Shown here one piece after another: positions 32,060-41,697 of a stretch of DNA of 64,000 nt; within the stretch, counting starts at the first letter, position 1; every line of letters starts with the position of its first letter. Origin of the DNA: Gammaproteobacteria bacterium TMED78. Lineage in GTDB: Bacteria > Pseudomonadota > Gammaproteobacteria > Steroidobacterales > Rariloculaceae. The notes beneath the pieces were generated by a model. It saw only the letters and a program-made list of their open reading frames with translations, had not been told where the DNA came from and did not search any database. The stretch is taken from positions 219,017 through 283,016 of the forward strand of contig NHEF01000010.1 of NCBI GenBank assembly GCA_002171615.1, written 5' to 3'. The position numbers were made by a program, and so were the translations under genes.

Positions 32060-34543
32060 TCAAAAAATAGATTCCACCTTGTCTTGATCTTCTTGCTCAT
32101 TAATACCAACTTCTGGTCTAACAGTTGATAAATCTTGAACCTCTCTTTGTGGAATATGTCCTACTCTAAATTTTTCAAAAATGGTATTTTGATCAATAGA
32201 AGATGAAGCTAAACCGCTATCGGGGTTGATTCTTACATTCACAATGCCTAATGGCTGCTCTATCAAGTTACTATCGATACCTTTTAGAGCTTCTTGCATA
32301 AATTCTATCCACATAGGCAAAGCAGTTCTACCGCCTTCTTCATAACGACCAAGAGATCTTTCCTGATCAAAGCCAACCCAAGAAACTGCTACTATATTTT
32401 TATTAAACCCTGCAAACCAAGCGTCCCTCCGATCATTTGATGTACCGGTCTTTCCTGATAAATCCTCTCTCTGTAAAACGTTATATGCTCTCCTGCCTGT
32501 TCCTCTTCTCACTACATCATTCATCATATCTGAAATAAGGTAGGCATTTTCAGCTGAAATTATTCTTGGTGCTAGTGATGACTTAGGATACAACATAGAG
32601 GCATGATCAATAAGCTTTCCCTCCTCAAGAAAATCTGAGCTTTCATCATTACAAAGGATGCAAGACATTTTCGGAGATGCTTCAAATAAAATATTGCCAT
32701 CACTATCTTCTATTCTTTGAATAAAATAATTCTCTACCTTATACCCTCCATTGGCAAAAGAGGCATAGCCATTTATTAAGCTAAGAGGAGATATGCCCCC
32801 CGCCCCTAGTGCAAGAGTTGCATTCTCAGGTAAGGTAACCTCGTCGAAACCAAATTTTTTTAAATAGTTTACTGTATTTGATATGCCCATCTGCTGAACA
32901 ACCCTAACTGAAACTAAATTTAGAGACCTAACAAGTGCCTCCCTAAGTCTTGTGGGTCCATTAAATCTCCCATCGTAATTCTCTGGACGCCAGATTGCTT
33001 CAAGCTCTTCACTAGCTTCAACTATAGGAGCATCATTTATTAATGTTGCTGCGGTAAAGCCATTCTCTAGAGCAGCCGAGTAAACAAATGGCTTAAAAGA
33101 TGATCCAGGCTGTCGCTGAGACTGAATTGCTCTATTATAGTTACTTGAATTAAAATCATAGCCTCCTACTAAAGATACTATGGCTCCATCTTGAGGGTCT
33201 AATGCTACTATAGCCCCTTGAACTTCTGGCTTTTGAGCTAAGATAAAATTACTTCTCTCAAAATATGCTACATCACCTATACTCAAAACATCTGAAATAA
33301 CCTCTGGATCAGGGCCGACACTATCATCACTCAAATATCGTCTTGCCCAAGCTACTGATTCTATATCCATAATCTGTATATCGTGACCAGCAAAGAATAC
33401 TTTAGCTTTCTCGATATTCGATTCTTCCTCAACATTGATATCAATAACCAAGCCTACTTGAAAATCTTCGGAATTTAACTCTGAATAGCTCTGCACTATA
33501 TCTAACCATAACTCATTTTGCTTTTCTGGATCCAAAGAAACTAAACTATCTGGCTCTAAGCTAGAAATCGGGCCTTTATAGCCATGTCTCTCATCATATT
33601 CTTTTAGAGCATTCTTAAGAGCAGTTATTGCTTTTGTCTGAAGGCGGCCATCAATAGTAGTGGTAACTTTAAGTCCAGAACTTAGTGCGGTAGGGCCAAA
33701 TTTTTGGAGTAGCTCTAATCTCACCATTTCTGCTAAATATCTTGCATCAACCCCAATTTCTCTATCATACCGTATGCTATCAATTTTAGTTTCTAGAGCT
33801 TCCTGATATTCTGATAAAGAAATATAATCAAGCTCCCTCATTCTTCTTAAAACATATGCTCTCCTGAGCATTGATCTTTGGGGGCTATTATAAGGATTAT
33901 TTATAGAAGGCCCTTGAGGGATCCCTGCTAGGATTGCCACATCCGAAATATTCAAATCAACTAGATCCTTATTAAAGTAACGCTGGGCTGCAGCTGAAAC
34001 TCCAGTCGAATGTTGGCCAAAAAAAGTACCATTAAGATATAGCTCCAAAATTTCTTGCTTATTAAATTCCTTCTCTATCCTTACAGATAAAATAAGTTCC
34101 TTAAATTTTCTTACAAATGTTTTATCTCTAGTTAGCGCATATGTTCTAGCAACTTGGTTTGTGATAGTGCTACCGCCCTGATCTAAATCACCTCCAGTAG
34201 CTATGAAATTAAATGCCGCCCTCAAATAGCCTTGGTAATCAAAACCAGGATGATCAAAAAAACGATCGTCCTCAGCAGCAAGGAATGCATTAATTAGAAT
34301 TTCAGGAATATCTTCAAAATTAGTCTCAATTCTTCTAGTGGCACCAAATTCATAGATAAATTCGCCATCTCTACTATATATCCGCAATGGAGTCTCTAGC
34401 CTTTCCTCTCTAATTGATTCTGCCTCAGGAAGGGTAGGGGCTATATAATAATAAGCTCCCGAGAAGAGCGCAGTAAAAACAATGCCTATTATTAAAGAAA
34501 AAATAAAAAATGAAGTAAAAATTTTTTTATAATTTTTTATCAT
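32060..34543 (-). CDS. mrcA: Penicillin-binding protein 1A (bifunctional transglycosylase/transpeptidase)
   Basis: An 827-residue class A PBP with an N-terminal membrane anchor (about residues 10-32). The GT51 glycosyltransferase shows AAEDDRFFDHPGFD and GGSTITNQVART. An OB-like insert follows, then the transpeptidase with SSFK in QRQPGSSFKPF, SLN, and the KTGTSNDRRDAWF motif. It polymerises and cross-links peptidoglycan. It diverges from aroK with only 49 bases between. In Pseudomonas and Escherichia the pil/hof MNOPQ genes separate these two, and they are missing here. Confidence 0.97.
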   Translation of the reverse strand: MIKNYKKIFTSFFIFSLIIGIVFTALFSGAYYYIAPTLPEAESIREERLETPLRIYSRDGEFIYEFGATRRIETNFEDIPEILINAFLAAEDDRFFDHPGFDYQGYLRAAFNFIATGGDLDQGGSTITNQVARTYALTRDKTFVRKFKELILSVRIEKEFNKQEILELYLNGTFFGQHSTGVSAAAQRYFNKDLVDLNISDVAILAGIPQGPSINNPYNSPQRSMLRRAYVLRRMRELDYISLSEYQEALETKIDSIRYDREIGVDARYLAEMVRLELLQKFGPTALSSGLKVTTTIDGRLQTKAITALKNALKEYDERHGYKGPISSLEPDSLVSLDPEKQNELWLDIVQSYSELNSEDFQVGLVIDINVEEESNIEKAKVFFAGHDIQIMDIESVAWARRYLSDDSVGPDPEVISDVLSIGDVAYFERSNFILAQKPEVQGAIVALDPQDGAIVSLVGGYDFNSSNYNRAIQSQRQPGSSFKPFVYSAALENGFTAATLINDAPIVEASEELEAIWRPENYDGRFNGPTRLREALVRSLNLVSVRVVQQMGISNTVNYLKKFGFDEVTLPENATLALGAGGISPLSLINGYASFANGGYKVENYFIQRIEDSDGNILFEASPKMSCILCNDESSDFLEEGKLIDHASMLYPKSSLAPRIISAENAYLISDMMNDVVRRGTGRRAYNVLQREDLSGKTGTSNDRRDAWFAGFNKNIVAVSWVGFDQERSLGRYEEGGRTALPMWIEFMQEALKGIDSNLIEQPLGIVNVRINPDSGLASSSIDQNTIFEKFRVGHIPQREVQDLSTVRPEVGINEQEDQDKVESIF

Positions 34544-34592
34544 AAAAAATTACTATTATTGTTTAATATTACTTTTAATATATTATCTCAAG

Positions 34593-35135
34593 ATGGAAGA
34601 AATGACGAATATTTATCTTATTGGCCCTATGGGGTCGGGTAAAACGACAATAGGGGGAATTTTAGCTAAAAAGCTAGGGCTTGTCTTTTATGATAGCGAT
34701 AAGGAGATAGAATATAAAACGGGGGTCGAAATTTCTCATATCTTTGATAAGGAGGGTGAATTAGGTTTTAGACTTAGAGAAAAAAACCTAATACTAGAAT
34801 TAGTAAAGCTTAAATCTATTATACTTTCAACAGGAGGAGGCTCTATTATTTCCAAAGAAGTAAGAAAAAGTCTAGAGCAGACAGGTATTGTTATTTTTTT
34901 AGATACTAATATTGAAAAACAATTACTAAATACGAGCTATAATAATGATAGGCCCTTATTAAAAGAAAAAAATAAGAGAGAGAAACTTGAGGAGCTGTAT
35001 AGATTAAGAAAGCCTCTATATACAAATATTGCAAACATTCATATTAGTACTAACGATAAGGAAATAAATATTGTAATAGAAGAGATTATTATGAAGCTCA
35101 AAAATTTTAGAGAAAATAAACGACCAATGGATTGA
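34593..35135 (+). CDS. aroK: Shikimate kinase
   Basis: A 180-residue P-loop kinase. The P-loop is GPMGSGKTTIG, followed by the shikimate-binding DSDKEIE, FRLREKN and STGGGS segments and by NDRPLL in the lid. It phosphorylates shikimate in the chorismate pathway. The start could also be a second ATG nine bases later, since no strong ribosome site decides between them. It precedes aroB by three bases, the standard arrangement. Confidence 0.95.
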   Translation: MEEMTNIYLIGPMGSGKTTIGGILAKKLGLVFYDSDKEIEYKTGVEISHIFDKEGELGFRLREKNLILELVKLKSIILSTGGGSIISKEVRKSLEQTGIVIFLDTNIEKQLLNTSYNNDRPLLKEKNKREKLEELYRLRKPLYTNIANIHISTNDKEINIVIEEIIMKLKNFRENKRPMD

Positions 35136-35138
35136 TTC

Positions 35139-36218
35139 ATGGAAATCTTAACAGTACCTATAAAAAATAAAAGTTATGATATTTTCATAGGATCAGATTT
35201 ACTCTCTAATAAGAGAATCTTTGATGACAATATTACTAGTGATCAGATCTTGATCGTTACTAATGAAAAAATTGCTCCAATTTATCTAAGAAAAATAGAA
35301 ACTACATTAGGCAAAAAAAATATAGTGTCCGTCATCTTAAAAGATGGAGAAGATAAAAAAACAATAGATAGTTTTTCAGAAATTATTGATAAACTTATAG
35401 AAAATAAATTTAATAGAGAGTCTTATATATTAGCCTTAGGTGGTGGTGTCATTGGAGATGTTGCAGGATTTGCGGCTTCTAGTTACCAAAGAGGTATAAA
35501 TTATATACAAATTCCAACAACATTATTAGCTCAAGTAGATTCCTCAATAGGAGGTAAAACAGCAGTAAATCATAAAAAAGCAAAAAATATGATTGGTGCC
35601 TTTTATCAGCCTAAATGTGTTATTTCAGATATAAATACACTACAGACACTTCCTAAAAGGGAATTTTTATCTGGTCTAGCCGAAGTAATAAAGCATAGTC
35701 TAATTATGGACTATAAATTTTTTACTTGGCTTGAAAAGAATATTGAAAAATTAATAAAACATGATGAAGAATCTTTAGTATTTACTATCAAGAGAAATTG
35801 TGAATTGAAGTCTTCAATTGTAGCTGAAGATGAGAAAGAAAAAGGGATTAGAGCGCTATTAAATCTAGGCCATACATTTGGGCATGCAATAGAAACTATA
35901 ACAGGATACAATAAGTTACTTCATGGGGAGGCAGTTTCAATTGGCATATGTATAGCTTCTAAAATTTCTAATAAATTAGGTTTATTGGATAATAACTCCC
36001 TAGAAAGAATAATTAATATTTTCCAAAAAGCTCAACTACCTACTTATATAGATAAAATAAATCTAGAAGAGCTAATTGAATCTATGTATTTAGATAAAAA
36101 AATAGATTTATCTGGGCTTAGGCTTATACTCCTTAATGATATAGGTAAGGCCTCTATAAAAAAAGCCCCTGATAAAAAAAATTTATTATCCTTGATTAAA
36201 AATTCTATAGAAAAATAA
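35139..36218 (+). CDS. aroB: 3-dehydroquinate synthase
   Basis: A 359-residue NAD- and metal-dependent enzyme that makes dehydroquinate from DAHP. Key stretches are ALGGGVIGDVAGFAAS, the IPTTLLAQVDSSIGGKTAVN active-site segment, and the metal ligands in LAEVIKHSLIMD, LNLGHTFGHAIE and LLHGEAVSIG. Together with aroK it supplies chorismate, which the trp operon further along consumes. Confidence 0.97.
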   Translation: MEILTVPIKNKSYDIFIGSDLLSNKRIFDDNITSDQILIVTNEKIAPIYLRKIETTLGKKNIVSVILKDGEDKKTIDSFSEIIDKLIENKFNRESYILALGGGVIGDVAGFAASSYQRGINYIQIPTTLLAQVDSSIGGKTAVNHKKAKNMIGAFYQPKCVISDINTLQTLPKREFLSGLAEVIKHSLIMDYKFFTWLEKNIEKLIKHDEESLVFTIKRNCELKSSIVAEDEKEKGIRALLNLGHTFGHAIETITGYNKLLHGEAVSIGICIASKISNKLGLLDNNSLERIINIFQKAQLPTYIDKINLEELIESMYLDKKIDLSGLRLILLNDIGKASIKKAPDKKNLLSLIKNSIEK

Positions 36219-36227
36219 ATTATTAAA

Positions 36228-37364
36228 GTGGAAGATAATCTTAAACCTTATGCTGCTTCATCAATAGGATCAAAAGGTAGAGTTTATGATGAGAATAAAC
36301 CTAGTGAAAGGTCAGAGTTTCAAAGAGATAGAGATAGAATAATACACTCTTCTGCATTTAGAAGACTTGTTTATAAAACACAAGTATTTGTAAATCATGA
36401 AGGTGATATGTATAGAACTAGACTAACTCACTCTCTAGAAGTTGCTCAAATAGGTAGAACTATTGCTAGGGCACTAGGATTAAACGAAGATTTAGTTGAG
36501 GCCATATGCTTAGCACATGATTTAGGACACACACCGTTTGGACATGCTGGTCAAGATGCGTTAAATGAATGCATGAAAAAATTCGATGGTTTTGAGCATA
36601 ATCTTCAATCTCTTAGGTTAGTAGATTATCTAGAAAAAAAATATGTGGAGTTCCCGGGTTTAAATCTTACCTTTGAAACAAGAGAAGGAATTTTAAAGCA
36701 TTGCTCGATAAAGAATGCTAAATCTTTAGGAGAGATAGGCCAAAGATTTATTAAAAATAAACGCCCAAGCTTAGAAGCGCAAATTGCCAATATAGCAGAT
36801 GAGATAGCATACAATAATCATGATATTGATGATGGACTGAGATCGAAGCTTATTGATATTAATGAATTCTGTAATCTTTCACTTGCTAATAGTGAGTCTA
36901 AAAAAATAAAGAAAATGTACCCTAACTTAAGTAGTAAACAATTTATAAATGAAATAGTCAGAAGAATGATCAATTCATTTGTGAATGATATCATTAATAA
37001 TAGTAGCATCATAATCAATGAAAAAAATCCTAAAAATATAAATGATATTAGAAATTTCACCCAATTGATAAAATATAGTAATAAATACTCAAATATCAAT
37101 TCTGAAACAAAAGAGTTCCTTCATATAAATCTTTATCAACATTCAAAAGTAAGAAAGATGACTGATAAAGCCGAAATAATAATAAAATTTCTTTTCAAAA
37201 AATATTCAGATAGCTATAAGCTAATGCCAAAAGATAGCTGCTTACTAGCAGAGAAAAAAACTTCAGAGCTAGGAAAAGTTGGGGGTTCTAGAATTGTATG
37301 TGACTATATAGCCGGAATGACTGATCGGTATGCTCTAGAACAATATGAGAAACTAAAAAATTAG
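36228..37364 (+). CDS. dgt: Deoxyguanosinetriphosphate triphosphohydrolase-like protein
   Basis: A 378-residue HD-domain phosphohydrolase. The N-terminus carries FQRDRDRIIHSSAFRRL, then the HD ligands in TRLTHSLEVAQIGR and AICLAHDLGHTPFGHAG. It removes triphosphate from dNTPs. It starts with GTG nine bases after aroB. It matches the shorter dGTPase-like group rather than the 505-residue Escherichia coli enzyme, so the exact dNTP preference is uncertain. Confidence 0.9.
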   Translation: MEDNLKPYAASSIGSKGRVYDENKPSERSEFQRDRDRIIHSSAFRRLVYKTQVFVNHEGDMYRTRLTHSLEVAQIGRTIARALGLNEDLVEAICLAHDLGHTPFGHAGQDALNECMKKFDGFEHNLQSLRLVDYLEKKYVEFPGLNLTFETREGILKHCSIKNAKSLGEIGQRFIKNKRPSLEAQIANIADEIAYNNHDIDDGLRSKLIDINEFCNLSLANSESKKIKKMYPNLSSKQFINEIVRRMINSFVNDIINNSSIIINEKNPKNINDIRNFTQLIKYSNKYSNINSETKEFLHINLYQHSKVRKMTDKAEIIIKFLFKKYSDSYKLMPKDSCLLAEKKTSELGKVGGSRIVCDYIAGMTDRYALEQYEKLKN

Positions 37365-37391
37365 GTTAAAATAAATTTAGGTATAAAATTA

Positions 37392-38108
37392 ATGATTAGC
37401 AAAAAAAATGATTTTAATGATTCAGATCGTCTAATAGTTGCTCTAGATCTTCCAGATATAGACTATGCTAAAAAACTAGTAACCGAACTAGGTAGCTCTG
37501 TAAATTTTTATAAAGTTGGGCTTGAGCTAGCTATGACAGGAGAATATTTTAATCTTATAAGCTGGCTAAATAAAAAAAATAAAAAAGTTTTTGCAGATCT
37601 AAAATTTTATGATATTCCAAATACAGTCTCTTCAGCAATTAGGCAACTAAATAAGTGGGATATAGAATTTATAACAGTACATGGTGATAGATCAATTATG
37701 CAAGCCGCCGCTGATAGTAGAAAAAATAATATAAAATTGCTAGCTGTTACAGTTTTAACAAGCATTAATAAAGCAGATCTTTCTGAAAATGGCATAACTT
37801 ACGACACCAAAGAACTAGTTTTAACTAGAGCTAAATTAGCTTTACAAAGCGGTATTGATGGAATAATTTCATCTGGTCAAGAAACTAAATCAATCAGAAA
37901 AAAATTAGGTAATGATCTCATTATTGTAAATCCAGGTATTAGGCTTCTAAATAATAAATCAGAAGATGATCAAAAAAGGATTGTAACTCCTAGTGAAGCT
38001 ATAAAAAATGGTGCTGACTTCATAGTTATAGGGAGGCCCATCAGAAACGCAAAAAATCCAAAGAAAGTAGCTGATGAGATACAGTTAGATATAGCTAATT
38101 GCCTTTAA
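37392..38108 (+). CDS. pyrF: Orotidine 5'-phosphate decarboxylase
   Basis: A 238-residue TIM-barrel enzyme. The catalytic Asp-Lys-Asp cluster is in FADLKFYDIPNTV, with TVHGD and the phosphate-gripping arginine in FIVIGRPIRN. It converts OMP to UMP. It lies 27 bases after dgt and ends 14 bases inside the convergent fadD. Confidence 0.96.
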   Translation: MISKKNDFNDSDRLIVALDLPDIDYAKKLVTELGSSVNFYKVGLELAMTGEYFNLISWLNKKNKKVFADLKFYDIPNTVSSAIRQLNKWDIEFITVHGDRSIMQAAADSRKNNIKLLAVTVLTSINKADLSENGITYDTKELVLTRAKLALQSGIDGIISSGQETKSIRKKLGNDLIIVNPGIRLLNNKSEDDQKRIVTPSEAIKNGADFIVIGRPIRNAKNPKKVADEIQLDIANCL

Positions 38109-39753
38109 GGGCTCTTTTAAGTATTTTACCTACATTGGTCTTTGGAAGGTCATCGCAAAACTTTACTGACTGAGGAATTTTATACCCTGTCAATCCTTGT
38201 CTACAAAAATCTATAATGGCTCTACTTGTAAGTTTATCGTCATTTTTTACTACAAATAACTTAACTGCTTCGCCAGAATCAGAATCAGGAACACCTATAG
38301 CAGCTACTTCATCTATTCCTGGATGAGTTATAACAAAATCTTCTATTTCACTTGGATATACATTAAATCCAGATACTATAATCATATCTGTCAACCTATC
38401 ATCTATAAATAAATAACCTTCTTCATCGATATGTCCCAAATCTCCACTATGGAACCATCCCTCTGGGGATATAGATACTGTTGTTGCTTCCTTGTTTCTC
38501 CAGTAACCTTTCATAACTTGAGGTCCTCTTATACAAATTTCTCCAACTTCATTAATAGGTAATATAATTCCTTCTTTATCAATTATCTTTAATTCAGTAG
38601 AAGGCACTGGAAGGCCTGCTGCACCATTAAAATTACTAGAGCTTATAAGTGTGGCTGATACTACAGGTGAAGTCTCAGTTAAACCATAGCCCTGAACTAT
38701 AGGCCTACCAGTAATGGCTTTCCACTTTTCTGAAGTTTCTTTTTGAACAGCCATGCCACCACCCATAGCAAGTTTTAAGTTACTAAAATCTATATTTCTG
38801 AATTGAGGGTCTCTTAGCAAAGCTGCATATAAGGTATTAACCCCTGTGATATAAGAAAAAGAATATTTCTTTAGCTCCTTAACAAATCCATTAATATCTT
38901 TAGGATTAGTAATTAGTAAATTATATGCACCGAGATACATAAAAAGGAATAAATTAAGAGATAGTGAAAAAATATGATAGAGAGGTAAAGGTGTTACAAC
39001 TATATCACCTTTTTTTTGAATTGGCTTAGTCCATGCATCTAACTGTAAAATATTTGTTATTATGTTTTTATGGGTTAACATTGCGCCCTTGGAAAGGCCG
39101 GTAGTACCTCCTGTATATTGAAGGAAAGCGATATCATTTCCTGATAAATCAAACTTCTTATAGTCAAAGCTTTCTTTAGAAGAAAAAATATCGCTGTAGT
39201 TGATATAGCCCTTAATTTTCCATAAAGGAACTATTCTCTTTATATACTTAAGAATAAAATTAACTATATACTTCTTTAAAATAGGAAAATGGTCTCCCAC
39301 TTTAGTAACAATCACTAATTCAATATCACTTTCATCTAAAGCCTCTGATACAGTAGATGCAAAATTTTCTAAGACGATTATTGCCTTCGCTCCACTATCT
39401 TTAAGCTGATGCCTTAATTCCCTTGCGGTGTATAAAGGATTGACATTTACTACAACCATTCCTGCTCTTAAGATACCCATTATAGTAATTGGGTATTGAA
39501 GAATATTCGGCATCATTACGGCTATTCTATCGCCAGGCCTCAATGATGAATGGCTCTGTAAAAAAGAAGCAAGTTGCTTACTAAATCTGTCAATATCTGA
39601 GTATTTTAGCTCTATCCCCATATTACAGAAAGCTACACTCTTACCGTATTTGGAAAAAGAATGATCGATTACATCAACTAAAGTATCAAATTTACTAGAA
39701 TCTATTTCTGGCGGTATATCTTTAGGATATGTCTTTAACCATGGCTTATTCAT
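38095..39753 (-). CDS. fadD: Long-chain fatty acid-CoA ligase
   Basis: A 552-residue adenylate-forming enzyme. The P-loop is QYTGGTTGLSKGAMLTH, the A5 motif GYGLTETSPV, the A7/A8 region SGDLGHIDEEGYLFI followed by GFNVYPSEIE, and the A10 lysine lies in LPKTNVGKILKR. The length and order match FadD. It activates fatty acids for beta-oxidation or lipid synthesis. It diverges from the SLC13 permease; the 117-base gap between them holds direct and inverted repeats. Confidence 0.95.
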   Translation of the reverse strand: MNKPWLKTYPKDIPPEIDSSKFDTLVDVIDHSFSKYGKSVAFCNMGIELKYSDIDRFSKQLASFLQSHSSLRPGDRIAVMMPNILQYPITIMGILRAGMVVVNVNPLYTARELRHQLKDSGAKAIIVLENFASTVSEALDESDIELVIVTKVGDHFPILKKYIVNFILKYIKRIVPLWKIKGYINYSDIFSSKESFDYKKFDLSGNDIAFLQYTGGTTGLSKGAMLTHKNIITNILQLDAWTKPIQKKGDIVVTPLPLYHIFSLSLNLFLFMYLGAYNLLITNPKDINGFVKELKKYSFSYITGVNTLYAALLRDPQFRNIDFSNLKLAMGGGMAVQKETSEKWKAITGRPIVQGYGLTETSPVVSATLISSSNFNGAAGLPVPSTELKIIDKEGIILPINEVGEICIRGPQVMKGYWRNKEATTVSISPEGWFHSGDLGHIDEEGYLFIDDRLTDMIIVSGFNVYPSEIEDFVITHPGIDEVAAIGVPDSDSGEAVKLFVVKNDDKLTSRAIIDFCRQGLTGYKIPQSVKFCDDLPKTNVGKILKRALKGN

Positions 39754-39760
39754 ATCTTAT

Positions 39761-39823
39761 TCTTCTTTAGCTAAATAAAATCTTCTTTAACTATACAAAT
39801 TTATTTGGCTTATATCTATAAGC
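39761..39823. promoter_or_regulatory. Direct repeat and palindrome between fadD and the SLC13 permease
   Basis: A thirteen-base direct repeat (TCTTCTTTAGCTA, then TCTTCTTTAACTA) occurs at 39761 and 39781, exactly 20 bases apart, or about two helical turns. It is followed by the dyad GCTTATA, TC, TATAAGC at 39808-39823. All lie in the divergent promoter region. The dyad does not match the FadR or PsrA consensus. A local regulator site is likely but unproven. Confidence 0.4.
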
Positions 39824-39870
39824 ATGTTATTAAATAAGAAAACCATCATGATGTAAGAGGTCTATACAAG

Positions 39871-41691
39871 TTGTTTTCAATGGATTTACATATAATATTT
39901 GTCCTGCTATTAACTCCTTTAGCGCTATATCTATTCACTAGAGATAAGATACCTCTTGAAGCTTCTAGTCTATTAATTATCCTGATCCTAATGCTTTTTT
40001 TTCATTTTTTCCCATACATAACTGATAATCTTGAAATATCGCCAATCAAGTTTATTGCTGGCTTTGGAAATGAGGCAGTTATAACAATTGGTGCTTTAAT
40101 GATTATAGGGAAGAGCATCGAAAAAACAGGCGCTATTCAACCTTTAGCAAATTTATTAGCAAATTTCTGGAAAAATAAACCAAAAATAACTATTTTACTG
40201 ACTTTACTCTTGGCATGCCTTCTGAGTGGCTTTATCAATAATACTCCTGTAGTTATTATTTTGCTTCCAATGCTTATAGGGGTAGCTATTCGGAGTAAAT
40301 CTGCCCCCTCAACAATCCTTATGCCTATAGGATTTGCCACATTGATTGGTGGGATGGCTACCACAATAGGAACTTCTACAAATTTACTTATTGTAAATAT
40401 TGCTAGTGCACAAGGCATTATAGACTTTAAAATGTTTGACTTTGTTGTTCCTGTAGCCATTGTAGGTTTTTTTGGAATAGCCTATCTTTGGTTAATAGCC
40501 CCTAAATTACTTCCTGAGCGTGAACAGCCCCTTTCAGATAGATCGCCAAGAATTTTTGAGGCCTCTTTCTTTATAGAAGAAAACTGTAAATCATGTAATT
40601 TACCCTTCTCTGAAGTACTAGAGTTAACTGATAATGAAATGAAAGTTGATAGAATTGAGAGAGGTGAAGGCCTAATTGTAATTAAGCTTCCATCAGTTCA
40701 AATTCAAGCTGGAGATAGGTTAATTGTTCGAGACACTCCAGATAATCTAAAATTGTTTGAGGAACAATTAGGAGCTAATCTTCATAATAATAACTCTGAT
40801 AATAGAAAAAATAGTGTTATTGACCAACAGCACTTAGCAGAGATAGTTATAACAAGAGGATCTCTGTTCCATAGATCAACTCTTACTGATAGTAACTTTA
40901 TACAGCAAACAGGTCTCTTGCCTCTAGCATTAAATCAAGCTAAAGAATCAGAAGTAGAGCAATCAACGGGAAATATAAATTCTGCCTATTTAAGAGCAGG
41001 AGATATTTTATTAGTCCAAGGGTCTGATCAAAAAATAGAGGATTTAAAAAGCTCAGGTAAAGCACTGGTTCTTGATGGCACTACAGATCTACCAAGAACA
41101 CATAAATCAAGAAGAGCTATTTTTATTATGTCAGGAGTCATATTAGCTGCTGCTTCAGGTATTTTACCAATATCTATAAGTGCAGTCTTGGGCGTTGCTA
41201 TTCTCCTAGGATCTGGATGCCTTAACTGGCAAGAAGCCATGAGCGCCGTATCACTTCAAGTAATAATGGTAATAGTAGCAAGCTTAGCTTTAGGAGCCGC
41301 TATGATAGATACTGGCGCTGCTGTCCTTGTAGCTCAATTTTTTTCAGACTCTGTCAGGCATTTACCTATACCCTTAATCTTGAGCATGCTTATATTATTG
41401 ATGGCAGTACTTACTAACTTAATATCTAATGTTTCTACTGGTATAATTGGGACGCCAATAGCAATACAGATGGCATTACAGTTAGGATCTGATCCAATAC
41501 CTTTTATCCTTGCTGTGATTTTTGGTGCAAATATGAGCTTTGCAACTCCATATGGCTACCAGACGAATCTACTAATTTTTTCTGCTGGTGGTTATAAATT
41601 TAAAGACTTCATTAGAGTAGGTATACCTCTAATTTTTATAATGTGGATTGGCTTTTCACTTATATTACCTATTATTTACAAAATACATTAA
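39871..41691 (+). CDS. SLC13-family permease with two TrkA-C (RCK_C) domains
   Basis: A 606-residue ion-transporter-superfamily protein. The N-terminal membrane half has GFINNTPVVIILLPM and the glycine-rich TIGTSTNLLIVN hairpin. The middle carries two cytoplasmic RCK_C domains, ending near RAGDILLVQGSD. The second membrane half has the matching LISNVSTGIIGTP and ATPYGYQTNLLIF hairpin. Such proteins move sulfate, dicarboxylates or related anions with sodium. The TTG start is preferred because an AAGAGG site precedes it by ten bases; an ATG nine bases later is possible. It ends six bases before trpE, so read-through into the trp operon is likely. Confidence 0.88.
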   Translation: MFSMDLHIIFVLLLTPLALYLFTRDKIPLEASSLLIILILMLFFHFFPYITDNLEISPIKFIAGFGNEAVITIGALMIIGKSIEKTGAIQPLANLLANFWKNKPKITILLTLLLACLLSGFINNTPVVIILLPMLIGVAIRSKSAPSTILMPIGFATLIGGMATTIGTSTNLLIVNIASAQGIIDFKMFDFVVPVAIVGFFGIAYLWLIAPKLLPEREQPLSDRSPRIFEASFFIEENCKSCNLPFSEVLELTDNEMKVDRIERGEGLIVIKLPSVQIQAGDRLIVRDTPDNLKLFEEQLGANLHNNNSDNRKNSVIDQQHLAEIVITRGSLFHRSTLTDSNFIQQTGLLPLALNQAKESEVEQSTGNINSAYLRAGDILLVQGSDQKIEDLKSSGKALVLDGTTDLPRTHKSRRAIFIMSGVILAAASGILPISISAVLGVAILLGSGCLNWQEAMSAVSLQVIMVIVASLALGAAMIDTGAAVLVAQFFSDSVRHLPIPLILSMLILLMAVLTNLISNVSTGIIGTPIAIQMALQLGSDPIPFILAVIFGANMSFATPYGYQTNLLIFSAGGYKFKDFIRVGIPLIFIMWIGFSLILPIIYKIH

Positions 41692-41697
41692 ATTATT

